NCBI RefSeq assembly: GCF_964340395.1
Contig: NC_135553.1
Location: forward strand, 23,951,449-24,015,448
Origin: Glandiceps talaboti
Taxonomy: Eukaryota; Hemichordata; Enteropneusta; Spengelidae
DNA: 64,000 bases
Direction: 5' to 3'
The position numbers and the translations under genes were made by a program. Position 1 is the first letter of the stretch. Every line of letters begins with the position of its first letter. Shown piece after piece: positions 28,884 to 40,535 of this stretch. The notes beneath the pieces are model-generated. The model saw only the letters and a list, made by a program, of their open reading frames with translations. It was not told the origin of the DNA and searched no databases.

Positions 28884-30324
28884 ATGAAGAAATTGACAGT
28901 CATTGCTATAGCCTTGATGACGACTTGGCTTTTGTTCGCCATGGCAACTGTAAGTATATTATTTTTATTTTGTTATATCTTTTAGTAACAGTAACAATCA
29001 TTAATTTAATTATTTAATTTTTAAAGACAATTTAGAAAATGTTATATGCTAAATATCAAAATACCACGTCTAAATTTATACCCCAAGCTACACTTTCACC
29101 ACGCGATTACTCCATGTGCTTCTTCCTCTGATAGCTCCTATACATAAACTTCTTTACATAGCTAGATAGGAAGCTCCCACTCTCAAACTTCTGAAAATGG
29201 CCATATAGGAAGCCTCTCCTTCCTCACTTCTTCAGTTGGCCAAATAGGAAGCTCCTGCCCACTAACGTTTTCACATGGCTACATAGGAAGCTCCTGCTCA
29301 CTACATTTTGCTCACGGCTACATAGGAAGCGCCTACCAACTACCTTTGTACACTGCATCACCAACAAAGGAGTCTCGGTATTATTATTAAGATATACAAC
29401 TCGGTGCTCACGTGCAAAATTAGAGGGGGAAGATACGAGAAGATACGAAAGAGAGACATCTGCACAACTGTATTTTAACATAGACGTTAGAGAAGATACT
29501 TCTCTAACATATATGATTTTACTGCCAGAAAGCAATAAACTGTTTAACCTCATATCGACTCGAAACTGAAGAACTGTTTGTTTTATCTGCTAGTACTATT
29601 GATGATCCGTGTAGTTCCCATGCATTTGATAGGACACTTTTAACTTTTATGGTAACCTTTTTTTTCCAAGGCGAAACTGGAAAGGAAAAGTTGTGTAACA
29701 AAGTTATCTTTCGAATTCGACGAACTTGGCCCCCCCCCCAACGTTGTCGAGCAGCACAGTTATGCAGTCAATATTCGACGAGCGCGGAGCCCCCCCCCCC
29801 TCAACATTGTCCAGCAGCATAGTTATGCAAATTAACGATACTGAAGGCCAAAATTCTCAGTACAAGGCTTATACATGTAATTGCTATCCATGCTATGCCT
29901 ACTACAAACGCCTGGGCGAAGTTATATCACAGACAACACTATAGTCTGTACTGCTGTGACTATCCAATATGTCGATGTGCTTAAAGAATTTTCTCTGTCT
30001 GCCCTTGGGTTATTTTTAGTCAGGACTAAACAACGTTGATTACGTGAAGATTCTATGCTGTTCCCCTAATCAGTGAATAGTTGTACGAAGATGACAAAGC
30101 CAACATTTTGTTTCTATCAATGCCACTTCAGTTAAGTTTTTATTCCGCGAGTGCCACAATGTCAGTATGTTTAAACCTACGATCGTAGCAAATATGTCGG
30201 CATATATGTTGCTCAACACTCTGTTCTATTAAATAACGTGTTTGTTTTCTTTTCCATTCAAGGAAGGGGCACCACCTATACCACGTAAGTAATTCATTTT
30301 CAGTGACATGTTTGTTTGATAGGT

Positions 30325-30375
<51 letters not shown>

Positions 30376-31415
30376 GGTTTTATAGGCATTCCAATACCGT
30401 AACGCTATTCCAGCTGACCAAACCTAACTTGTAGATATGCCAACATCATACGATGTACCAGTAAAATATACCTACTCCATGTCCATTCAAGCATTCTGTA
30501 AACATAGCCATATGAGCCTTTTATACGAGCGATTGCTCTAAAGTGACAAATTCCACATTTCAATTCTGTGACCGGTTATACTGCACAGTAAAACATTGGT
30601 CACTGTGACCTATTTCGCATTCCATGTGTTATACACATCCCGTTTTTAAATGGTAGATGATTGTGCTGGTGATCGTGAAATATTAGAAGACAGTTCTCCC
30701 TTTTTCACGCAACCCGTAAGGCAAAAAAAATAATTGTGTCTTCCCGATATAAACATGTTCTCAGAAAATAGGATAGGTAGGTCGGCATTTCATTCTATTT
30801 TTACTGTATCTCTTTATTTTTGAAAAATATTGTTTCGACCCAGAAAACAAGCGAAGTGTCGGTCAGAATGTCCCTTCAGTGATATGTACACGCATGAGTG
30901 GGGAAAGAAAACAGACTTACATGAAGGTCAAGAAGACAAAGAATTTCTTATCTTTTTGTTCCATATGTTTAGAAATATTTAGGATCGACGGCTTAAACTA
31001 GGATCGGAAACGCACTTTTTTTCCATTTCCTTACTTATATTAAAAAAATAAAGGGATTAGATTAGAGAATACGGATAAGGGATGATACTTGACATTTAGA
31101 TTTTTAGTTGCATTTATATGTGCGTGTATTGTCAACAATGTGAACGCCGACATTTTCTGAGATGTGGAACATAAAAACGACAAACGTCACTTTCTGATAT
31201 GAAAATATTTGACAATCAATACCTATTTTATTATTATCATTCCAGGCATATGCAGACGAAAGGTAAAAATCGGAATATGTAGAATGGCCTTACCAAGGTG
31301 GTACTACAATAAGAAGACCAAAACATGTACCGAGTTCATTTATGGTGGCTGCAAGGGTAATGCCAACAACTTCGAGACATTTCAGGAATGCGCCGCAACT
31401 TGTATGCCAGAATAA
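28884..31415 (+). CDS. Secreted single-domain Kunitz-type inhibitor
   Basis: Three exons. 28884-28949 encodes 22 residues (MKKLTVIAIALMTTWLLF...), a signal peptide, donor GTAAGT, phase 0. 30263-30284 is a 22-nt microexon (EGAPPIP) with donor GTAAGT, phase 1. 31246-31415 follows CATTCCAG and ends in TAA. The 85-residue product has one Kunitz/BPTI domain with cysteines 32, 41, 57, 65, 78 and 82, i.e. spacing 8-15-7-12-3, exactly canonical. Other hallmarks are YYN, FIYGGC and NNF. The P1 residue after the second Cys is Arg42, which in this family predicts inhibition of trypsin-like serine proteases outside the cell; some Kunitz proteins act on channels instead. Intron phases 0 and 1 are shared with the Kazal gene at 40.1 kb. 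Confidence 0.92.
29150..29340. repeat. Minisatellite, about 45-bp unit, about 5 copies
   Basis: The motif ACATAGGAAGCTCC with variable spacers recurs near 29160, 29195, 29237, 29282 and 29327, within intron 1 of the Kunitz gene. Confidence 0.75.
29713..29836. repeat. Imperfect tandem duplication of about 60 bp with C-runs
   Basis: TTCGACGA, a C-rich run, CAACGTTGTCGAGCAGCA and AGTTATGCA appear twice in a row, at 29713-29770 and 29773-29836. In intron 1 of the Kunitz gene. Confidence 0.8.
30328..30375. repeat. (AATC)n microsatellite
   Basis: About 12 AATC units in intron 2 of the Kunitz gene, 40 bp after the microexon donor. Confidence 0.96.
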
Positions 31416-33430
31416 TTAATGCCAGTCAGTAAGACCTGTTAACCCGACGATACAATGATGGAATAATGTATTTGATGTCTAATTTCGTCTTTACTTTCTC
31501 TCGAAACTGCATACTTATGCTTTTGTCTTTGAGTTTAAATTGTACCTTTACCCAGTGACCGATTTTCCAGTCGGTTATTAGACACCATACATTAGACACC
31601 ATACATTGTCACACTGTGTTTCTATATTTCAATCCTTCACATTATGTATACAAATTTTTTTGTTTGTCAAACCGTGTATTCGAGCAGCCAAGAGTGTAGC
31701 TATGAAAAGCAATAACACCTGCAGTATTATTATAGTAACTGCAAAATACACCTGGTAGCCTTTATCGGTCATACGTGAGGTCAGTTTATTGTCAACAGTT
31801 TACTTCAATTAACGTTTATCAGATAAATGGAACGATTGATTAATATACAGTATCAAAAAACATTGGTATGGAATCACGAGTTTTGTTTGGACAGGCTGGT
31901 AATGACATGAGAACAGTCGCCAACAGTGGCATGGACTGAACACTGCCCACGACTTTGATAGATTCCAATATAAATCAGGTACTTTGATATAAAGTGTTTT
32001 GCTGGTTTGTTCGCATGTCAGGATCAGAGCGCCCAAACATATCTTACATGTAGCATAGTTTTTTTTAAATTACATTGTAGTATACCTGTCATTTGTACAT
32101 TAATGGGATACAGGTATTTTCACCAATTGATTGTCAAATTGTAATGTTTGCTAAGTATTTGGAAAAAATCATTTAGCATAGCTCTTCGAATGTCCAAAGC
32201 AGTTTTTCTTAATTCACGTGTTTCATGTGGCAACCTTTACCTCGGAACAAGTCAATTGGTTCGAAAAGTTCGACATGGTGCAACATTTACAAAACCACTG
32301 ATGGTATGATACCTTTGTGATGCCTGTACTCAAGGCGTCATAGCAAATCCAACATCATGTAAATTTAGTGATTTGTCGTATACATCGACTTGGACAATTT
32401 TCACATACCTTAAATTCCTTAAATTTGAAGAATATTCTAAACCCATTTGATTGTTATCCGTTGTATTTCATTGTAATTCTTTTAAATTCTTTTGAGTAAT
32501 TATAGCTCTTTGGAAAACGAATTATTTCTTTGACTCATTTTTAAAAAAAATCTATGCTATTGGATATTGAATTTCTCGCAATAATTACACTCACTATAAT
32601 AATAAAATAAGTTCACAAGTAAATGAAAACAGAAGGAATGATCACAATGAAAGATGCCAAACAACTCTTCACGAAACTCTCAACTGTTTCCACGTACAGT
32701 GTCAATTTAAAGTATTCTAATTCGAGCTTGATCGATTATTGTTGTTCAAATTTGGTATGAAATGAGTTGAAATAAAACACATCGCAAAAAGCAACAGGGA
32801 CATTTGTATTTTTTTTTAAAAATCACCACACTGTGGTCACATCGTAAACGAACAAAATTACTGAAAACTACAAAATATTTGCTGTTTAGTTCGCTATGGC
32901 CCTTCGAATTCGTCGATGGCTTTGAGTTTGAAATGATGGAGTTGTTTTGTTGGTGTACTAACACACGAAAAATGTAATGCTATCTATGAATGCTCATGTT
33001 GGTATTGAACAACAGCCAATGATTTACCATTTTTCTGCGTATTCGTCACGAAGTCTGTCATACTTCATTAAGTTAAGCATACATGCTTTGAACACATATT
33101 ATATTCATATCATGCCGTGATGATGACGATATACGTGGCAGTGTATACTTGTTCAGAAAGGGATATGCTATGTGTGCTGTGTAGTAACGGACTGGGATCT
33201 TATCAGCAAAACAGCTTATTCGTTATCTGGAGTAGTATAACCACCCCATTCTCACCCCATAACCACATGGCAAACCTAGTACTGACTGCCATAGTGACCA
33301 AGCGCTTAAGAATTATCTGGAGCTTTCTGCTACATCCGAGATGATATACAGAGATGATGTATTTACACACGTTACCCGTAATTCGGGCAATCTTGATATG
33401 GCAATTGGGCCTTTGATGATGTATAGCAGT
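31416..33430. other. Non-coding stretch downstream of the Kunitz gene
   Basis: No gene seen. A 14-bp direct duplication (ATTAGACACCATAC) lies at 31577-31604. A possible 3' UTR follows the Kunitz stop. Confidence 0.45.
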
Positions 33431-33645
33431 GAATGTGTAATGTGTAGTACGGGAATGACAGCATTTCCATTGCTTTGGAACAGGAATGACAGGATTTCCA
33501 ATATCTAAACAGTGGAATGACAACCTTTTCTATATTTAATTAGTTGAATGACAACCTCTTCACTGTAAAACAAGTGGAATGACAGCCGCCACTCTATAGC
33601 ATAAGTGGAAATACAGCCGCCACTTTATAGCAATAAAGTCATTTC
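33430..33645. repeat. GGAATGACAGC array, left (inverted) copy
   Basis: GGAATGACA-type motifs recur about every 25-40 bp. The segment is the reverse complement of the array at 36715-37195 (shared CATTGCTTTGGAAC, CTAAACAGTGGAATGACA, AGCCGCCACTCTATA). The pair brackets 3 kb containing the TIR transposon at 34013. Confidence 0.82.
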
Positions 33646-33837
33646 AATGACTGTTTTATAACTTGTATTTATCTATTTCTTGAATGATATTTCCTCTAGC
33701 GTGCTAGTGAGCGTCTGAGTACGCGAATGTATGAGATATTTGTGATGCATGATGGTGATCTTCTGAGTGACTGAATGAGTGGATAGGTGTGCGAGCGAGC
33801 ACGTTGGGTGTGAGCTAGTATTCGTTTCATTCGTTTG

Positions 33838-33952
33838 TTCATTCATTCGTGTGTGAGTCAGTTGGTCAGTCGGTCGTCGGTCGGTCGGTCGCGTCAGTAG
33901 GTAAGCGAGCGAGCGACTGAGTTAATGAGTGAGTGAGTGAGTGAGTGATTCA
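33838..33952. repeat. GGTC/GAGC/GAGT simple repeats
   Basis: Short tetranucleotide blocks (CGGTCGGTC, GCGAGCGA, GTGAGTGA) in a row. Confidence 0.85.
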
Positions 33953-34012
33953 GCCGATTAGTTAGCAAGCAAATAACGAAATAATCTAATCCACATTAGA
34001 GATCTTAGCTAA

Positions 34013-35560
34013 GGGAGCCATCATTATTTACGGTTGGGGGGTCGGAGGAATTTGGACGGTCACTTGAAAATTGGAGTTGGTCGGGGGGGGGGGGCTACCG
34101 AAAATGAGGGAACGGTAGGGGGTGGGCTACACAAAAATCTGTTTCGAAAAACTTGTGTACACAGTATCAGGATTATTTAACCTGTTACATAAAATGTAAC
34201 TTTATTAACATTTTAAAAGAAATAGAAAATATTTTCAAAACATTAAAGCTTTTGGTTTTCCTAAATATTTGTTTATGTACTACATGAACAATGTGGAGTT
34301 GTGTGTAAAGTAGAAACTAAATTATATAACAATATCATAAATAAATATGTGAGTAATATATAACTACTAGTATAAACTCTGAAAGCAAACTTTGAATCAA
34401 TTAGTTGTCAGGTTGTCACCCAGTTTGTAAATATGTACTGAAGTCATTATAATTTGACAGGTGTCACTGTAACACTAGCTTGTCATCACTAGTTTGTTTC
34501 AGCTTAGAAGTGTCTCTGCTTTGTATTAAATAAGGTAAAAATTCTGATTGCAAATATATCAATGGAAAGTCTCGACTAGTAAAACACATTGCAAAAAAAC
34601 TGTCTTACAATCTCGTAAATTTCACCTGATTATTTCACTCTTTGGATAATTGACTACTAAAAGCAAAGCTAAGCAGTGATGCAATACCTGTGAGCAGACA
34701 GATGACCATTCCAACAAACTTTGGGAATTTGGCTTACTTTAATATCACACATTATTGTGATGGTTACCCTTACTCTCACAAGACTTGCCTTGTTTCTGGT
34801 GAGTCTAAATTATTTAAATTACAAAGAAGTGAGACAAGGGTTGTAACTGGATTTGTTGTTGCTTATCTGTCTTATCAGATTTAGGAAGAGGGAAGAGGAA
34901 GATGCTTTGACATATGAAATGTATGATTGGTTGTCATTAACTCTCAGTGGAACACTTTCAAAACTCAAAGTTAAAGAATTGGACAAATACCTTGAAAGAC
35001 ATAACTTATCAAAGAAAGGGAAAAAACACGATAAAATGAAAGCCATTATGGCTGACTGTCTTCGAAAGTCAGTCGTTGACAATGCAAAGCTTTCAAAAAC
35101 AAAATAATGTGTTGAAAATGGGCCAGATGACAGTGATGAAGATGATGTTGTAATGAGAGACCTTGACAGTGAGAGTGAGGAAAGTGACTGTGTCAGTCAG
35201 ACTGAATCAATTGTTGTGACAAGGGGGGGGGGGGGGTAGAAGAGCTGGCTCATGGCGGAATGCTCTTAATAAGTATTCTTACTGAAATGAAGTTGTTTTG
35301 TAAGTACCCTAATAATCAATAATAATACAATTGTAGCAATATAAATAATATAATTTCCTCTCTTTAATACCCACCACGTCATGTATATAATGGAAACGGG
35401 GGGGGGGGGGTCATCTCAATTTCTAATTTCTAAAGTCAGGTGGGGGGTCATTGATTTTTTTTCCCTGCAGGATGGGGGGGGGGGGGCAGTTGAATTTCCA
35501 CTTCTTATCAACCAATTCCTCCGACCCCCCCCCCCCCAACCGTAAATAATGACGGCTCCC
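34013..35560. mobile_element. TIR DNA transposon, 1548 bp, TAA duplication
   Basis: The left end GGGAGCCATCATTATTTACG is mirrored at the right end by CGTAAATAATGACGGCTCCC. The similarity continues through a G/C run and TCGGAGGAATT for about 46 bp. TAA flanks both sides (34010-34012, 35561-35563), a 3-bp target duplication like that of PIF/Harbinger elements; this class assignment is tentative. No transposase remains. The interior holds a broken SAP-like gene and many G-runs. Confidence 0.85.
34853..35320 (+). pseudogene. SAP-like domain protein fragment, broken
   Basis: The open frame from about 34880 to 35104 gives YDWLSLTLSGTLSKLKVKEL, then DKYLERHNLSKKGKKHDKMK, the helix-extension-helix pattern of SAP DNA-binding domains. 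A TAA at 35105 interrupts it. The same frame then continues with an acidic stretch (DDSDEDDVV, DSESEESD) to VVTR at a 13-G run, after which the frame shifts to RRAGSWRNALNKY and stop. At least one nonsense change and one homopolymer frameshift are present. Proteins with this tail type are common in mobile elements of marine invertebrates, to my knowledge; here it is cargo of the TIR element. Confidence 0.65.
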
Positions 35561-35563
35561 TAA

Positions 35564-36489
35564 ATTATTTGACCATCAAATAATCCAATTTCTCTAGAAA
35601 ACATAAACGGCGATTTTGCAACCAATAGGTTAACTGTCATGCATTTGGGGACAAATTACCACCGTTGTCAAGCCTATGATAGGCCAACCAACGATAAACT
35701 CTGATAGTTAAAAAAAAGAATGTTGGATTTGAATCATAGAAGTAGATACATAAAAATATCGCCGTGTGTCCTTTTTGGTGCTAAATATCGGCGCAAAACT
35801 TCCTGGCATGCAGGATTACGATCATACTTTAATATCGACAATTTATATGCAAATGCTGTTCTTTAAAATTTTAAAACTCAGCTTTAAGATGTCGGCAATG
35901 TTACTACAAATGAACAAATGTCGGCCGTTTATTACAAATGTCGTTAGTTAATTATTACAAATGTCGCCAATTAATTACAAATGTCGGCAATTTTATTACA
36001 AAAGTGTGCTGTTAATTGTCTGTAAGTCTGTAAATATACAAGACATTTTGTAACTTTATATCTAGTGACCAAACAACATTTGACTGTGCTATAATGAAAT
36101 ATTCCAGAAATTCAATATTTGAAAAATATAAATACTGATTTAATTGATATGACAATAAGATTAAATATTTGTGAGAAAGGGACAGGAGCCAGGGAGAAGT
36201 TATTCAAGGATCACAATTTGGAAGGATCACTTTCCCATCTGTTGCTTAGACCATTAACATTGGTTTGACCTAAATTTGTTCACTTGCCTATTATAGGTTT
36301 TAAACATGGCATAAACCATAACTCGATCATATACTCGATTATAAGTCAAGTCGATTCATATCAGTGGCGACGAATCTGACAAATTTTGTAAAACTGTCAC
36401 ACGAACACAATGCCAATATTTTCTATTACATTCTGTCGAATTGGAAACTATCCTCGGACAAAGCTCCCATTTAGAATTCTAGATAAATA
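35564..36489. other. Non-coding stretch
   Basis: Between the TIR transposon and the right minisatellite array. TACAAATGTCG repeats loosely near 35905-36000; nothing else was recognised. Confidence 0.45.
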
Positions 36490-36499
36490 ATGGGTAAAT

Positions 36500-36631
36500 T
36501 CATTCATTCATTCATTCGTTTGTTTGTTTGTTTGTTTGTTCGTTCGTTCGTTCGTTCATTCATTCTTGCTCTTTCTCATTACACATACATACATACATAC
36601 ATACACACACATACATACATACATACATACA

Positions 36632-36662
<31 letters not shown>
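36500..36662. repeat. ATTC/GTTT/GTTC then (CATA)n microsatellite
   Basis: Three successive tetranucleotide blocks, a short unique gap, then about 19 CATA units. Confidence 0.94.
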
Positions 36663-36714
36663 GCTGATTGATTTAAAAGTTAATAGCTTGGTTAAATATT
36701 CAATCAATTGGAAA

Positions 36715-37195
36715 TGCTGTCACTCCACTTAATTTATAGAGTGGCGGCTGTCATTCCACTGGTTTTACAGTGCAGAGGGTGTCATTCAACTAACTGAATG
36801 TAGAAAAGGGTGTCATTTCACTGTTTACCTACTAGAAATGCTGTCATTCCTGTTCCAAAGCATTGAAAATGCTGTCATTCCACTTATTTTATAGAGTGGC
36901 GGCTGTCATTCCACTGGTTTTACAGTTCAGAGGGTGTCATTCAACTAACTGAATGTAGAAAAGGGTGTCATTCCACTGTTTACCTACTAGAAATGCTGTC
37001 ATTCCAGTTCCAAAGCATTGAAAATGCTGTCATTCCACATAATTTATAGAGTGGCGGCTGTCATTCCACTGGTTTTACAGTGCAGAGGGTGTCATTCAAC
37101 TAACTAAATGTAGAAAAGGGTGTCATTCCACTGTTTACCTGCTAGAAATGCTGTCATTCGTTTTCCGTCATTCGGGTTGTCATTCGTTTTAGGGT
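36715..37195. repeat. GCTGTCATTCC array, three units of about 157 bp
   Basis: A unit of about 157 bp (GAGTGGCGGCTGTCATTCCA, GTTTTACAG, GTCATTCAACTAACT, GTTTACCT-CTAGAAATGC) repeats three times. Within it GTCATTCC recurs every 30-40 bp. The right edge is GTCATTCGTTTTAGGGTCACC. Inverted relative to 33430-33645. Confidence 0.88.
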
Positions 37196-37289
37196 CACCC
37201 CAGAGTAATCTCATTGTCTACGGAACAGAAACACAAATGATCTGTGTTTGTTCTGTATCTGTATCTGTTCAAGTGTTAACATCTGTGTT

Positions 37290-37460
37290 TGTTCTTGTAC
37301 GTACAATAACAAACATTTTACACGTTTATTAATCTTTTGTCATTTATTGAGTTACAAACAGGAACTTGGTCTATGTTCTTTCCCATTGACTTCTCAAGAG
37401 GAAGGCATAATAAAATAGTTTTACAAATTAAAAACCAAAAATAAATACCCAATCGTGACA
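37290..37460. mobile_element. Degraded MITE of the AAGTGGCCATAT family (copy 2)
   Basis: GTACGTACAATAACAAACA, GAGTTACAAACA and the following TTCTCAAG...ATAAAATAG block align with the right half of the copy at 7.4-7.6 kb. The terminal repeats are lost or too diverged to place. Confidence 0.6.
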
Positions 37461-39949
37461 ATTACCATGTTATTTATAGTTTTAATTTTGCCTGGTCATC
37501 GCGTTGTTGAAGATTGATAATGTTTAATTTCAATATCATAAATAAACTATATTGCGAACATAAGAACTCCACATAACACAGCCACCAAGCCCGACAAGAC
37601 TACCTAAGAGAAGAAAAAAACACCGTCTGACAAATTATACTGTTTTGGTGATCTGAGATTTTCGGGTGATTAGTTTCCGATTACGCTCAATTGTGGGGTA
37701 GGTAGATTTTTTATTTTATTTTTTTTATAATATTTTTTTTCATATATGATTGTCTAGTTCAGGTAGTTATGTTTTCCATTGTTTTCCAAATGGTCTCTGT
37801 GTTATTTATTTCTTCCTACCAGATGTACAGCCATTACAGATTGGCGGAAGAACAGTTTGATATTGTCTTTTGAAGTTGATGCCAGATTCCGCACCCACTA
37901 TTTCTTGCGAGACTTCACAATTTTCGCGATTTTATTTTATTTTTTCGAATAAGTAAAAAAAAAGTTTACGGTCGGCGTGAAAAACTAGGTGGGGTCGGGT
38001 AACCGGAACCAAACATTTTTTTAGGCCTTAGCGCCCTCATCGATCTTTGGAGCTTATATCTAGATTTCATTGTATTGGAGTACGTGGCAGCCGGATAGCA
38101 GCATTCATTCAAGCTCCTACCACGCAGCACGTCTACATAGTTTGCTCTACTTAAATTTCTTAATACGGTGTCATTCTTAAAACATTGTCACATGTACTTT
38201 CCATTCCCGATTTTCTCATTCCTTGAAAAGACACTGAGATGTTTTTTTTTGTCTTTCTTTATCAGGCTATTTTGATACCGTTTGTCCGACTTTTCAGGCA
38301 CTGTCGCACTTTGTATACTACATTGTATGACCAATATATGACCATATATATGGATGTAGTCGATCGTGAAGTGTGGCGTCAAATCGACGCAATGTAAATA
38401 ACGGAAATGAAAGGTAGTGTGTAACAGCGATTTGCACAACCAATTGTAATGTAAGATGCAATGTTGGACATCTGGCAAACCACAAAATCACCATATTTTT
38501 TTATTTATTTCTTAACCAACCAACAAGCATTGCCCAATAACAGGAGGAAAGTTCAGTGTTATTAACGCAGGAGGAAACTGGAGTGCCCGGGGAAAACCTG
38601 CGTTGTTCGGTAGAGTCAAACTGAACAACAACAATCTTCTTACTTACAGTGTGGTATATTTAAACAGTGTGGTAAATTTAAAGCATATAAGCTATTTTCG
38701 CTAATACCCATAAGAGGTTATTTAGGATGCAAAATTTAAACTCACGATCAATCAATACGATCAATCAATAATCATGATTAATTAGAGCATTTATTTTAAG
38801 TACGTATTAGACAACAATCGTACATAGCAAGAATAACAGTAATCTAATGTCAAAAGTAACAATCTCACTTGTATCAATATACTTAGATATATAAGTAAGC
38901 ATCAAAATATCATAATCGTTTACGCTTCTGCAATTCATTTCCAGTAACTTTTCTCAATCAGTAGTTGAAAGTACGGATGGTATGGTTGACTGGAACGAAA
39001 AAGAGAATGTGAAATGTTAATATAGAATATCGCCCTCAACGTAGAACTTATGAAGTTATGTACTTAATGCACGAATGTGGAACAATAATAGTATTAATTA
39101 ATTAATACTCTTGACTAACATGCTCTGGACTCTATTAAATTTTATGTCAACTATTTTCCTCTCGACCTCTGCCTATAAATATAATTTTGTAATGCGATGT
39201 ATTTTTAACGATGGCCAATTCAAACCAGCAAAGTATGACCATACGTAAATTCGAAACAACTCAGTTATCAGGTGCAGTCAACGAAACGCTTCTTGCAAAA
39301 AACTGTTCTTTTCGCAATTTTACGGTACAGGGGGCTGGCAATTTATGTTTTTGATCGATGGCTGGAGTGGACAAACAAGGAAGAATTGCGGTTGGAAAGT
39401 ACTGATTTTGATAAGGTGGGAGGGGAAAACATGGAATGGGGGAGGAGTACATTGTGTACGTCAAAATGAATTGTTGGTAGAGTGAAAACATAAACGTTTT
39501 CCTGGTGGGAAGAGGGTCAACCATTCACCTAAACACTACCCCCACAATTTTTTATTATTATTTTTTTTTTGGGGGGGGGGGCGAGGCCATTAAAAACAAT
39601 ATTTCTGGACAGATCTGAAACAACATGTAATGAATGAAAACCACAAATCTGTCCGTTGGCTGCACCTGAATTATCAATATGTATTACTATAAACAATGAT
39701 ATGATGGGTATACGTAGTTGATAGGGGAGAGACCGTGTCTCCGGTTCAAGGTGACATGTAGCCATGCCTTCCGTGTAACCGTGCCTTCTAAACAAACATG
39801 AGAGGGCGCTCTGTGCCATCAAACTTTCAATTATATAGTACATGAAAGTATTAATTGCCAATCACAGGAAAGAACGAACCATGCAAATTTAACTGTTGCT
39901 TTTTCTGTAGCGACAATCTACGATTGGGTCACCAGTAAACGTCTCTTAG
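37461..39949. other. Non-coding stretch
   Basis: No exon or transposon was recognised. A G10 run lies at about 39571-39581. Confidence 0.45.
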
Positions 39950-40030
39950 TATTCGTATTCATATTCATATTCATATTCATATTCATATTCATATTCATAT
40001 TCATATTCATAGCAATATTCATATTCATAT
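39950..40030. repeat. (ATATTC)n hexanucleotide repeat
   Basis: About 12 units of ATTCAT/ATATTC, 95 bp past the Kazal stop codon. Confidence 0.95.
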
Positions 40031-40124
40031 TTATATCATATATACATGTGAAAACACAAGGGAACCAGTCAAGCTAGCTAACATACAAATACAACAAAAC
40101 ACACACCTTCTTACCATGCCCTTT

Positions 40125-40473
40125 TTAACAGCTATCATGTTTTTGGATCTTTAAGTCTGGATTTCCCTTTCCTTCACACGCTTTCACTTGTAGATTACAG
40201 GCATTACTGTACGTCTTGCCGTCAGTACCACACACTGGTTTCCAATCAGCTGTGCACATCTCAGGACATACACACTTGTTATCCACACACATCTTTGGGA
40301 AGTCGCATTTGCCGTCTTCGCATGCATCTGAATTACATGTAAATGTAAGAGATAAAGCATGATTGATCATAGGTCGGTAAGTTGATTGATTGCTTGACTG
40401 ACTGACTGACTGACTGACTGACTGACTGGCTGACTGGCTGAGTGGTTGGTTGGTTGGTTGGTTGGTTGGTTGG

Positions 40474-40535
<62 letters not shown>

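Noticed and set aside
30328-30375. Regularly spaced AATC repeats as a possible CRISPR-like array
   Set aside because: Simple tetranucleotide repeat without spacers, in an intron of an animal gene.
36715-37195. Three-unit array of about 157 bp as a tRNA or 5S gene cluster
   Set aside because: No box A/B promoter, cloverleaf or 5S-like sequence; short GTCATTCC sub-repeats fit a minisatellite.
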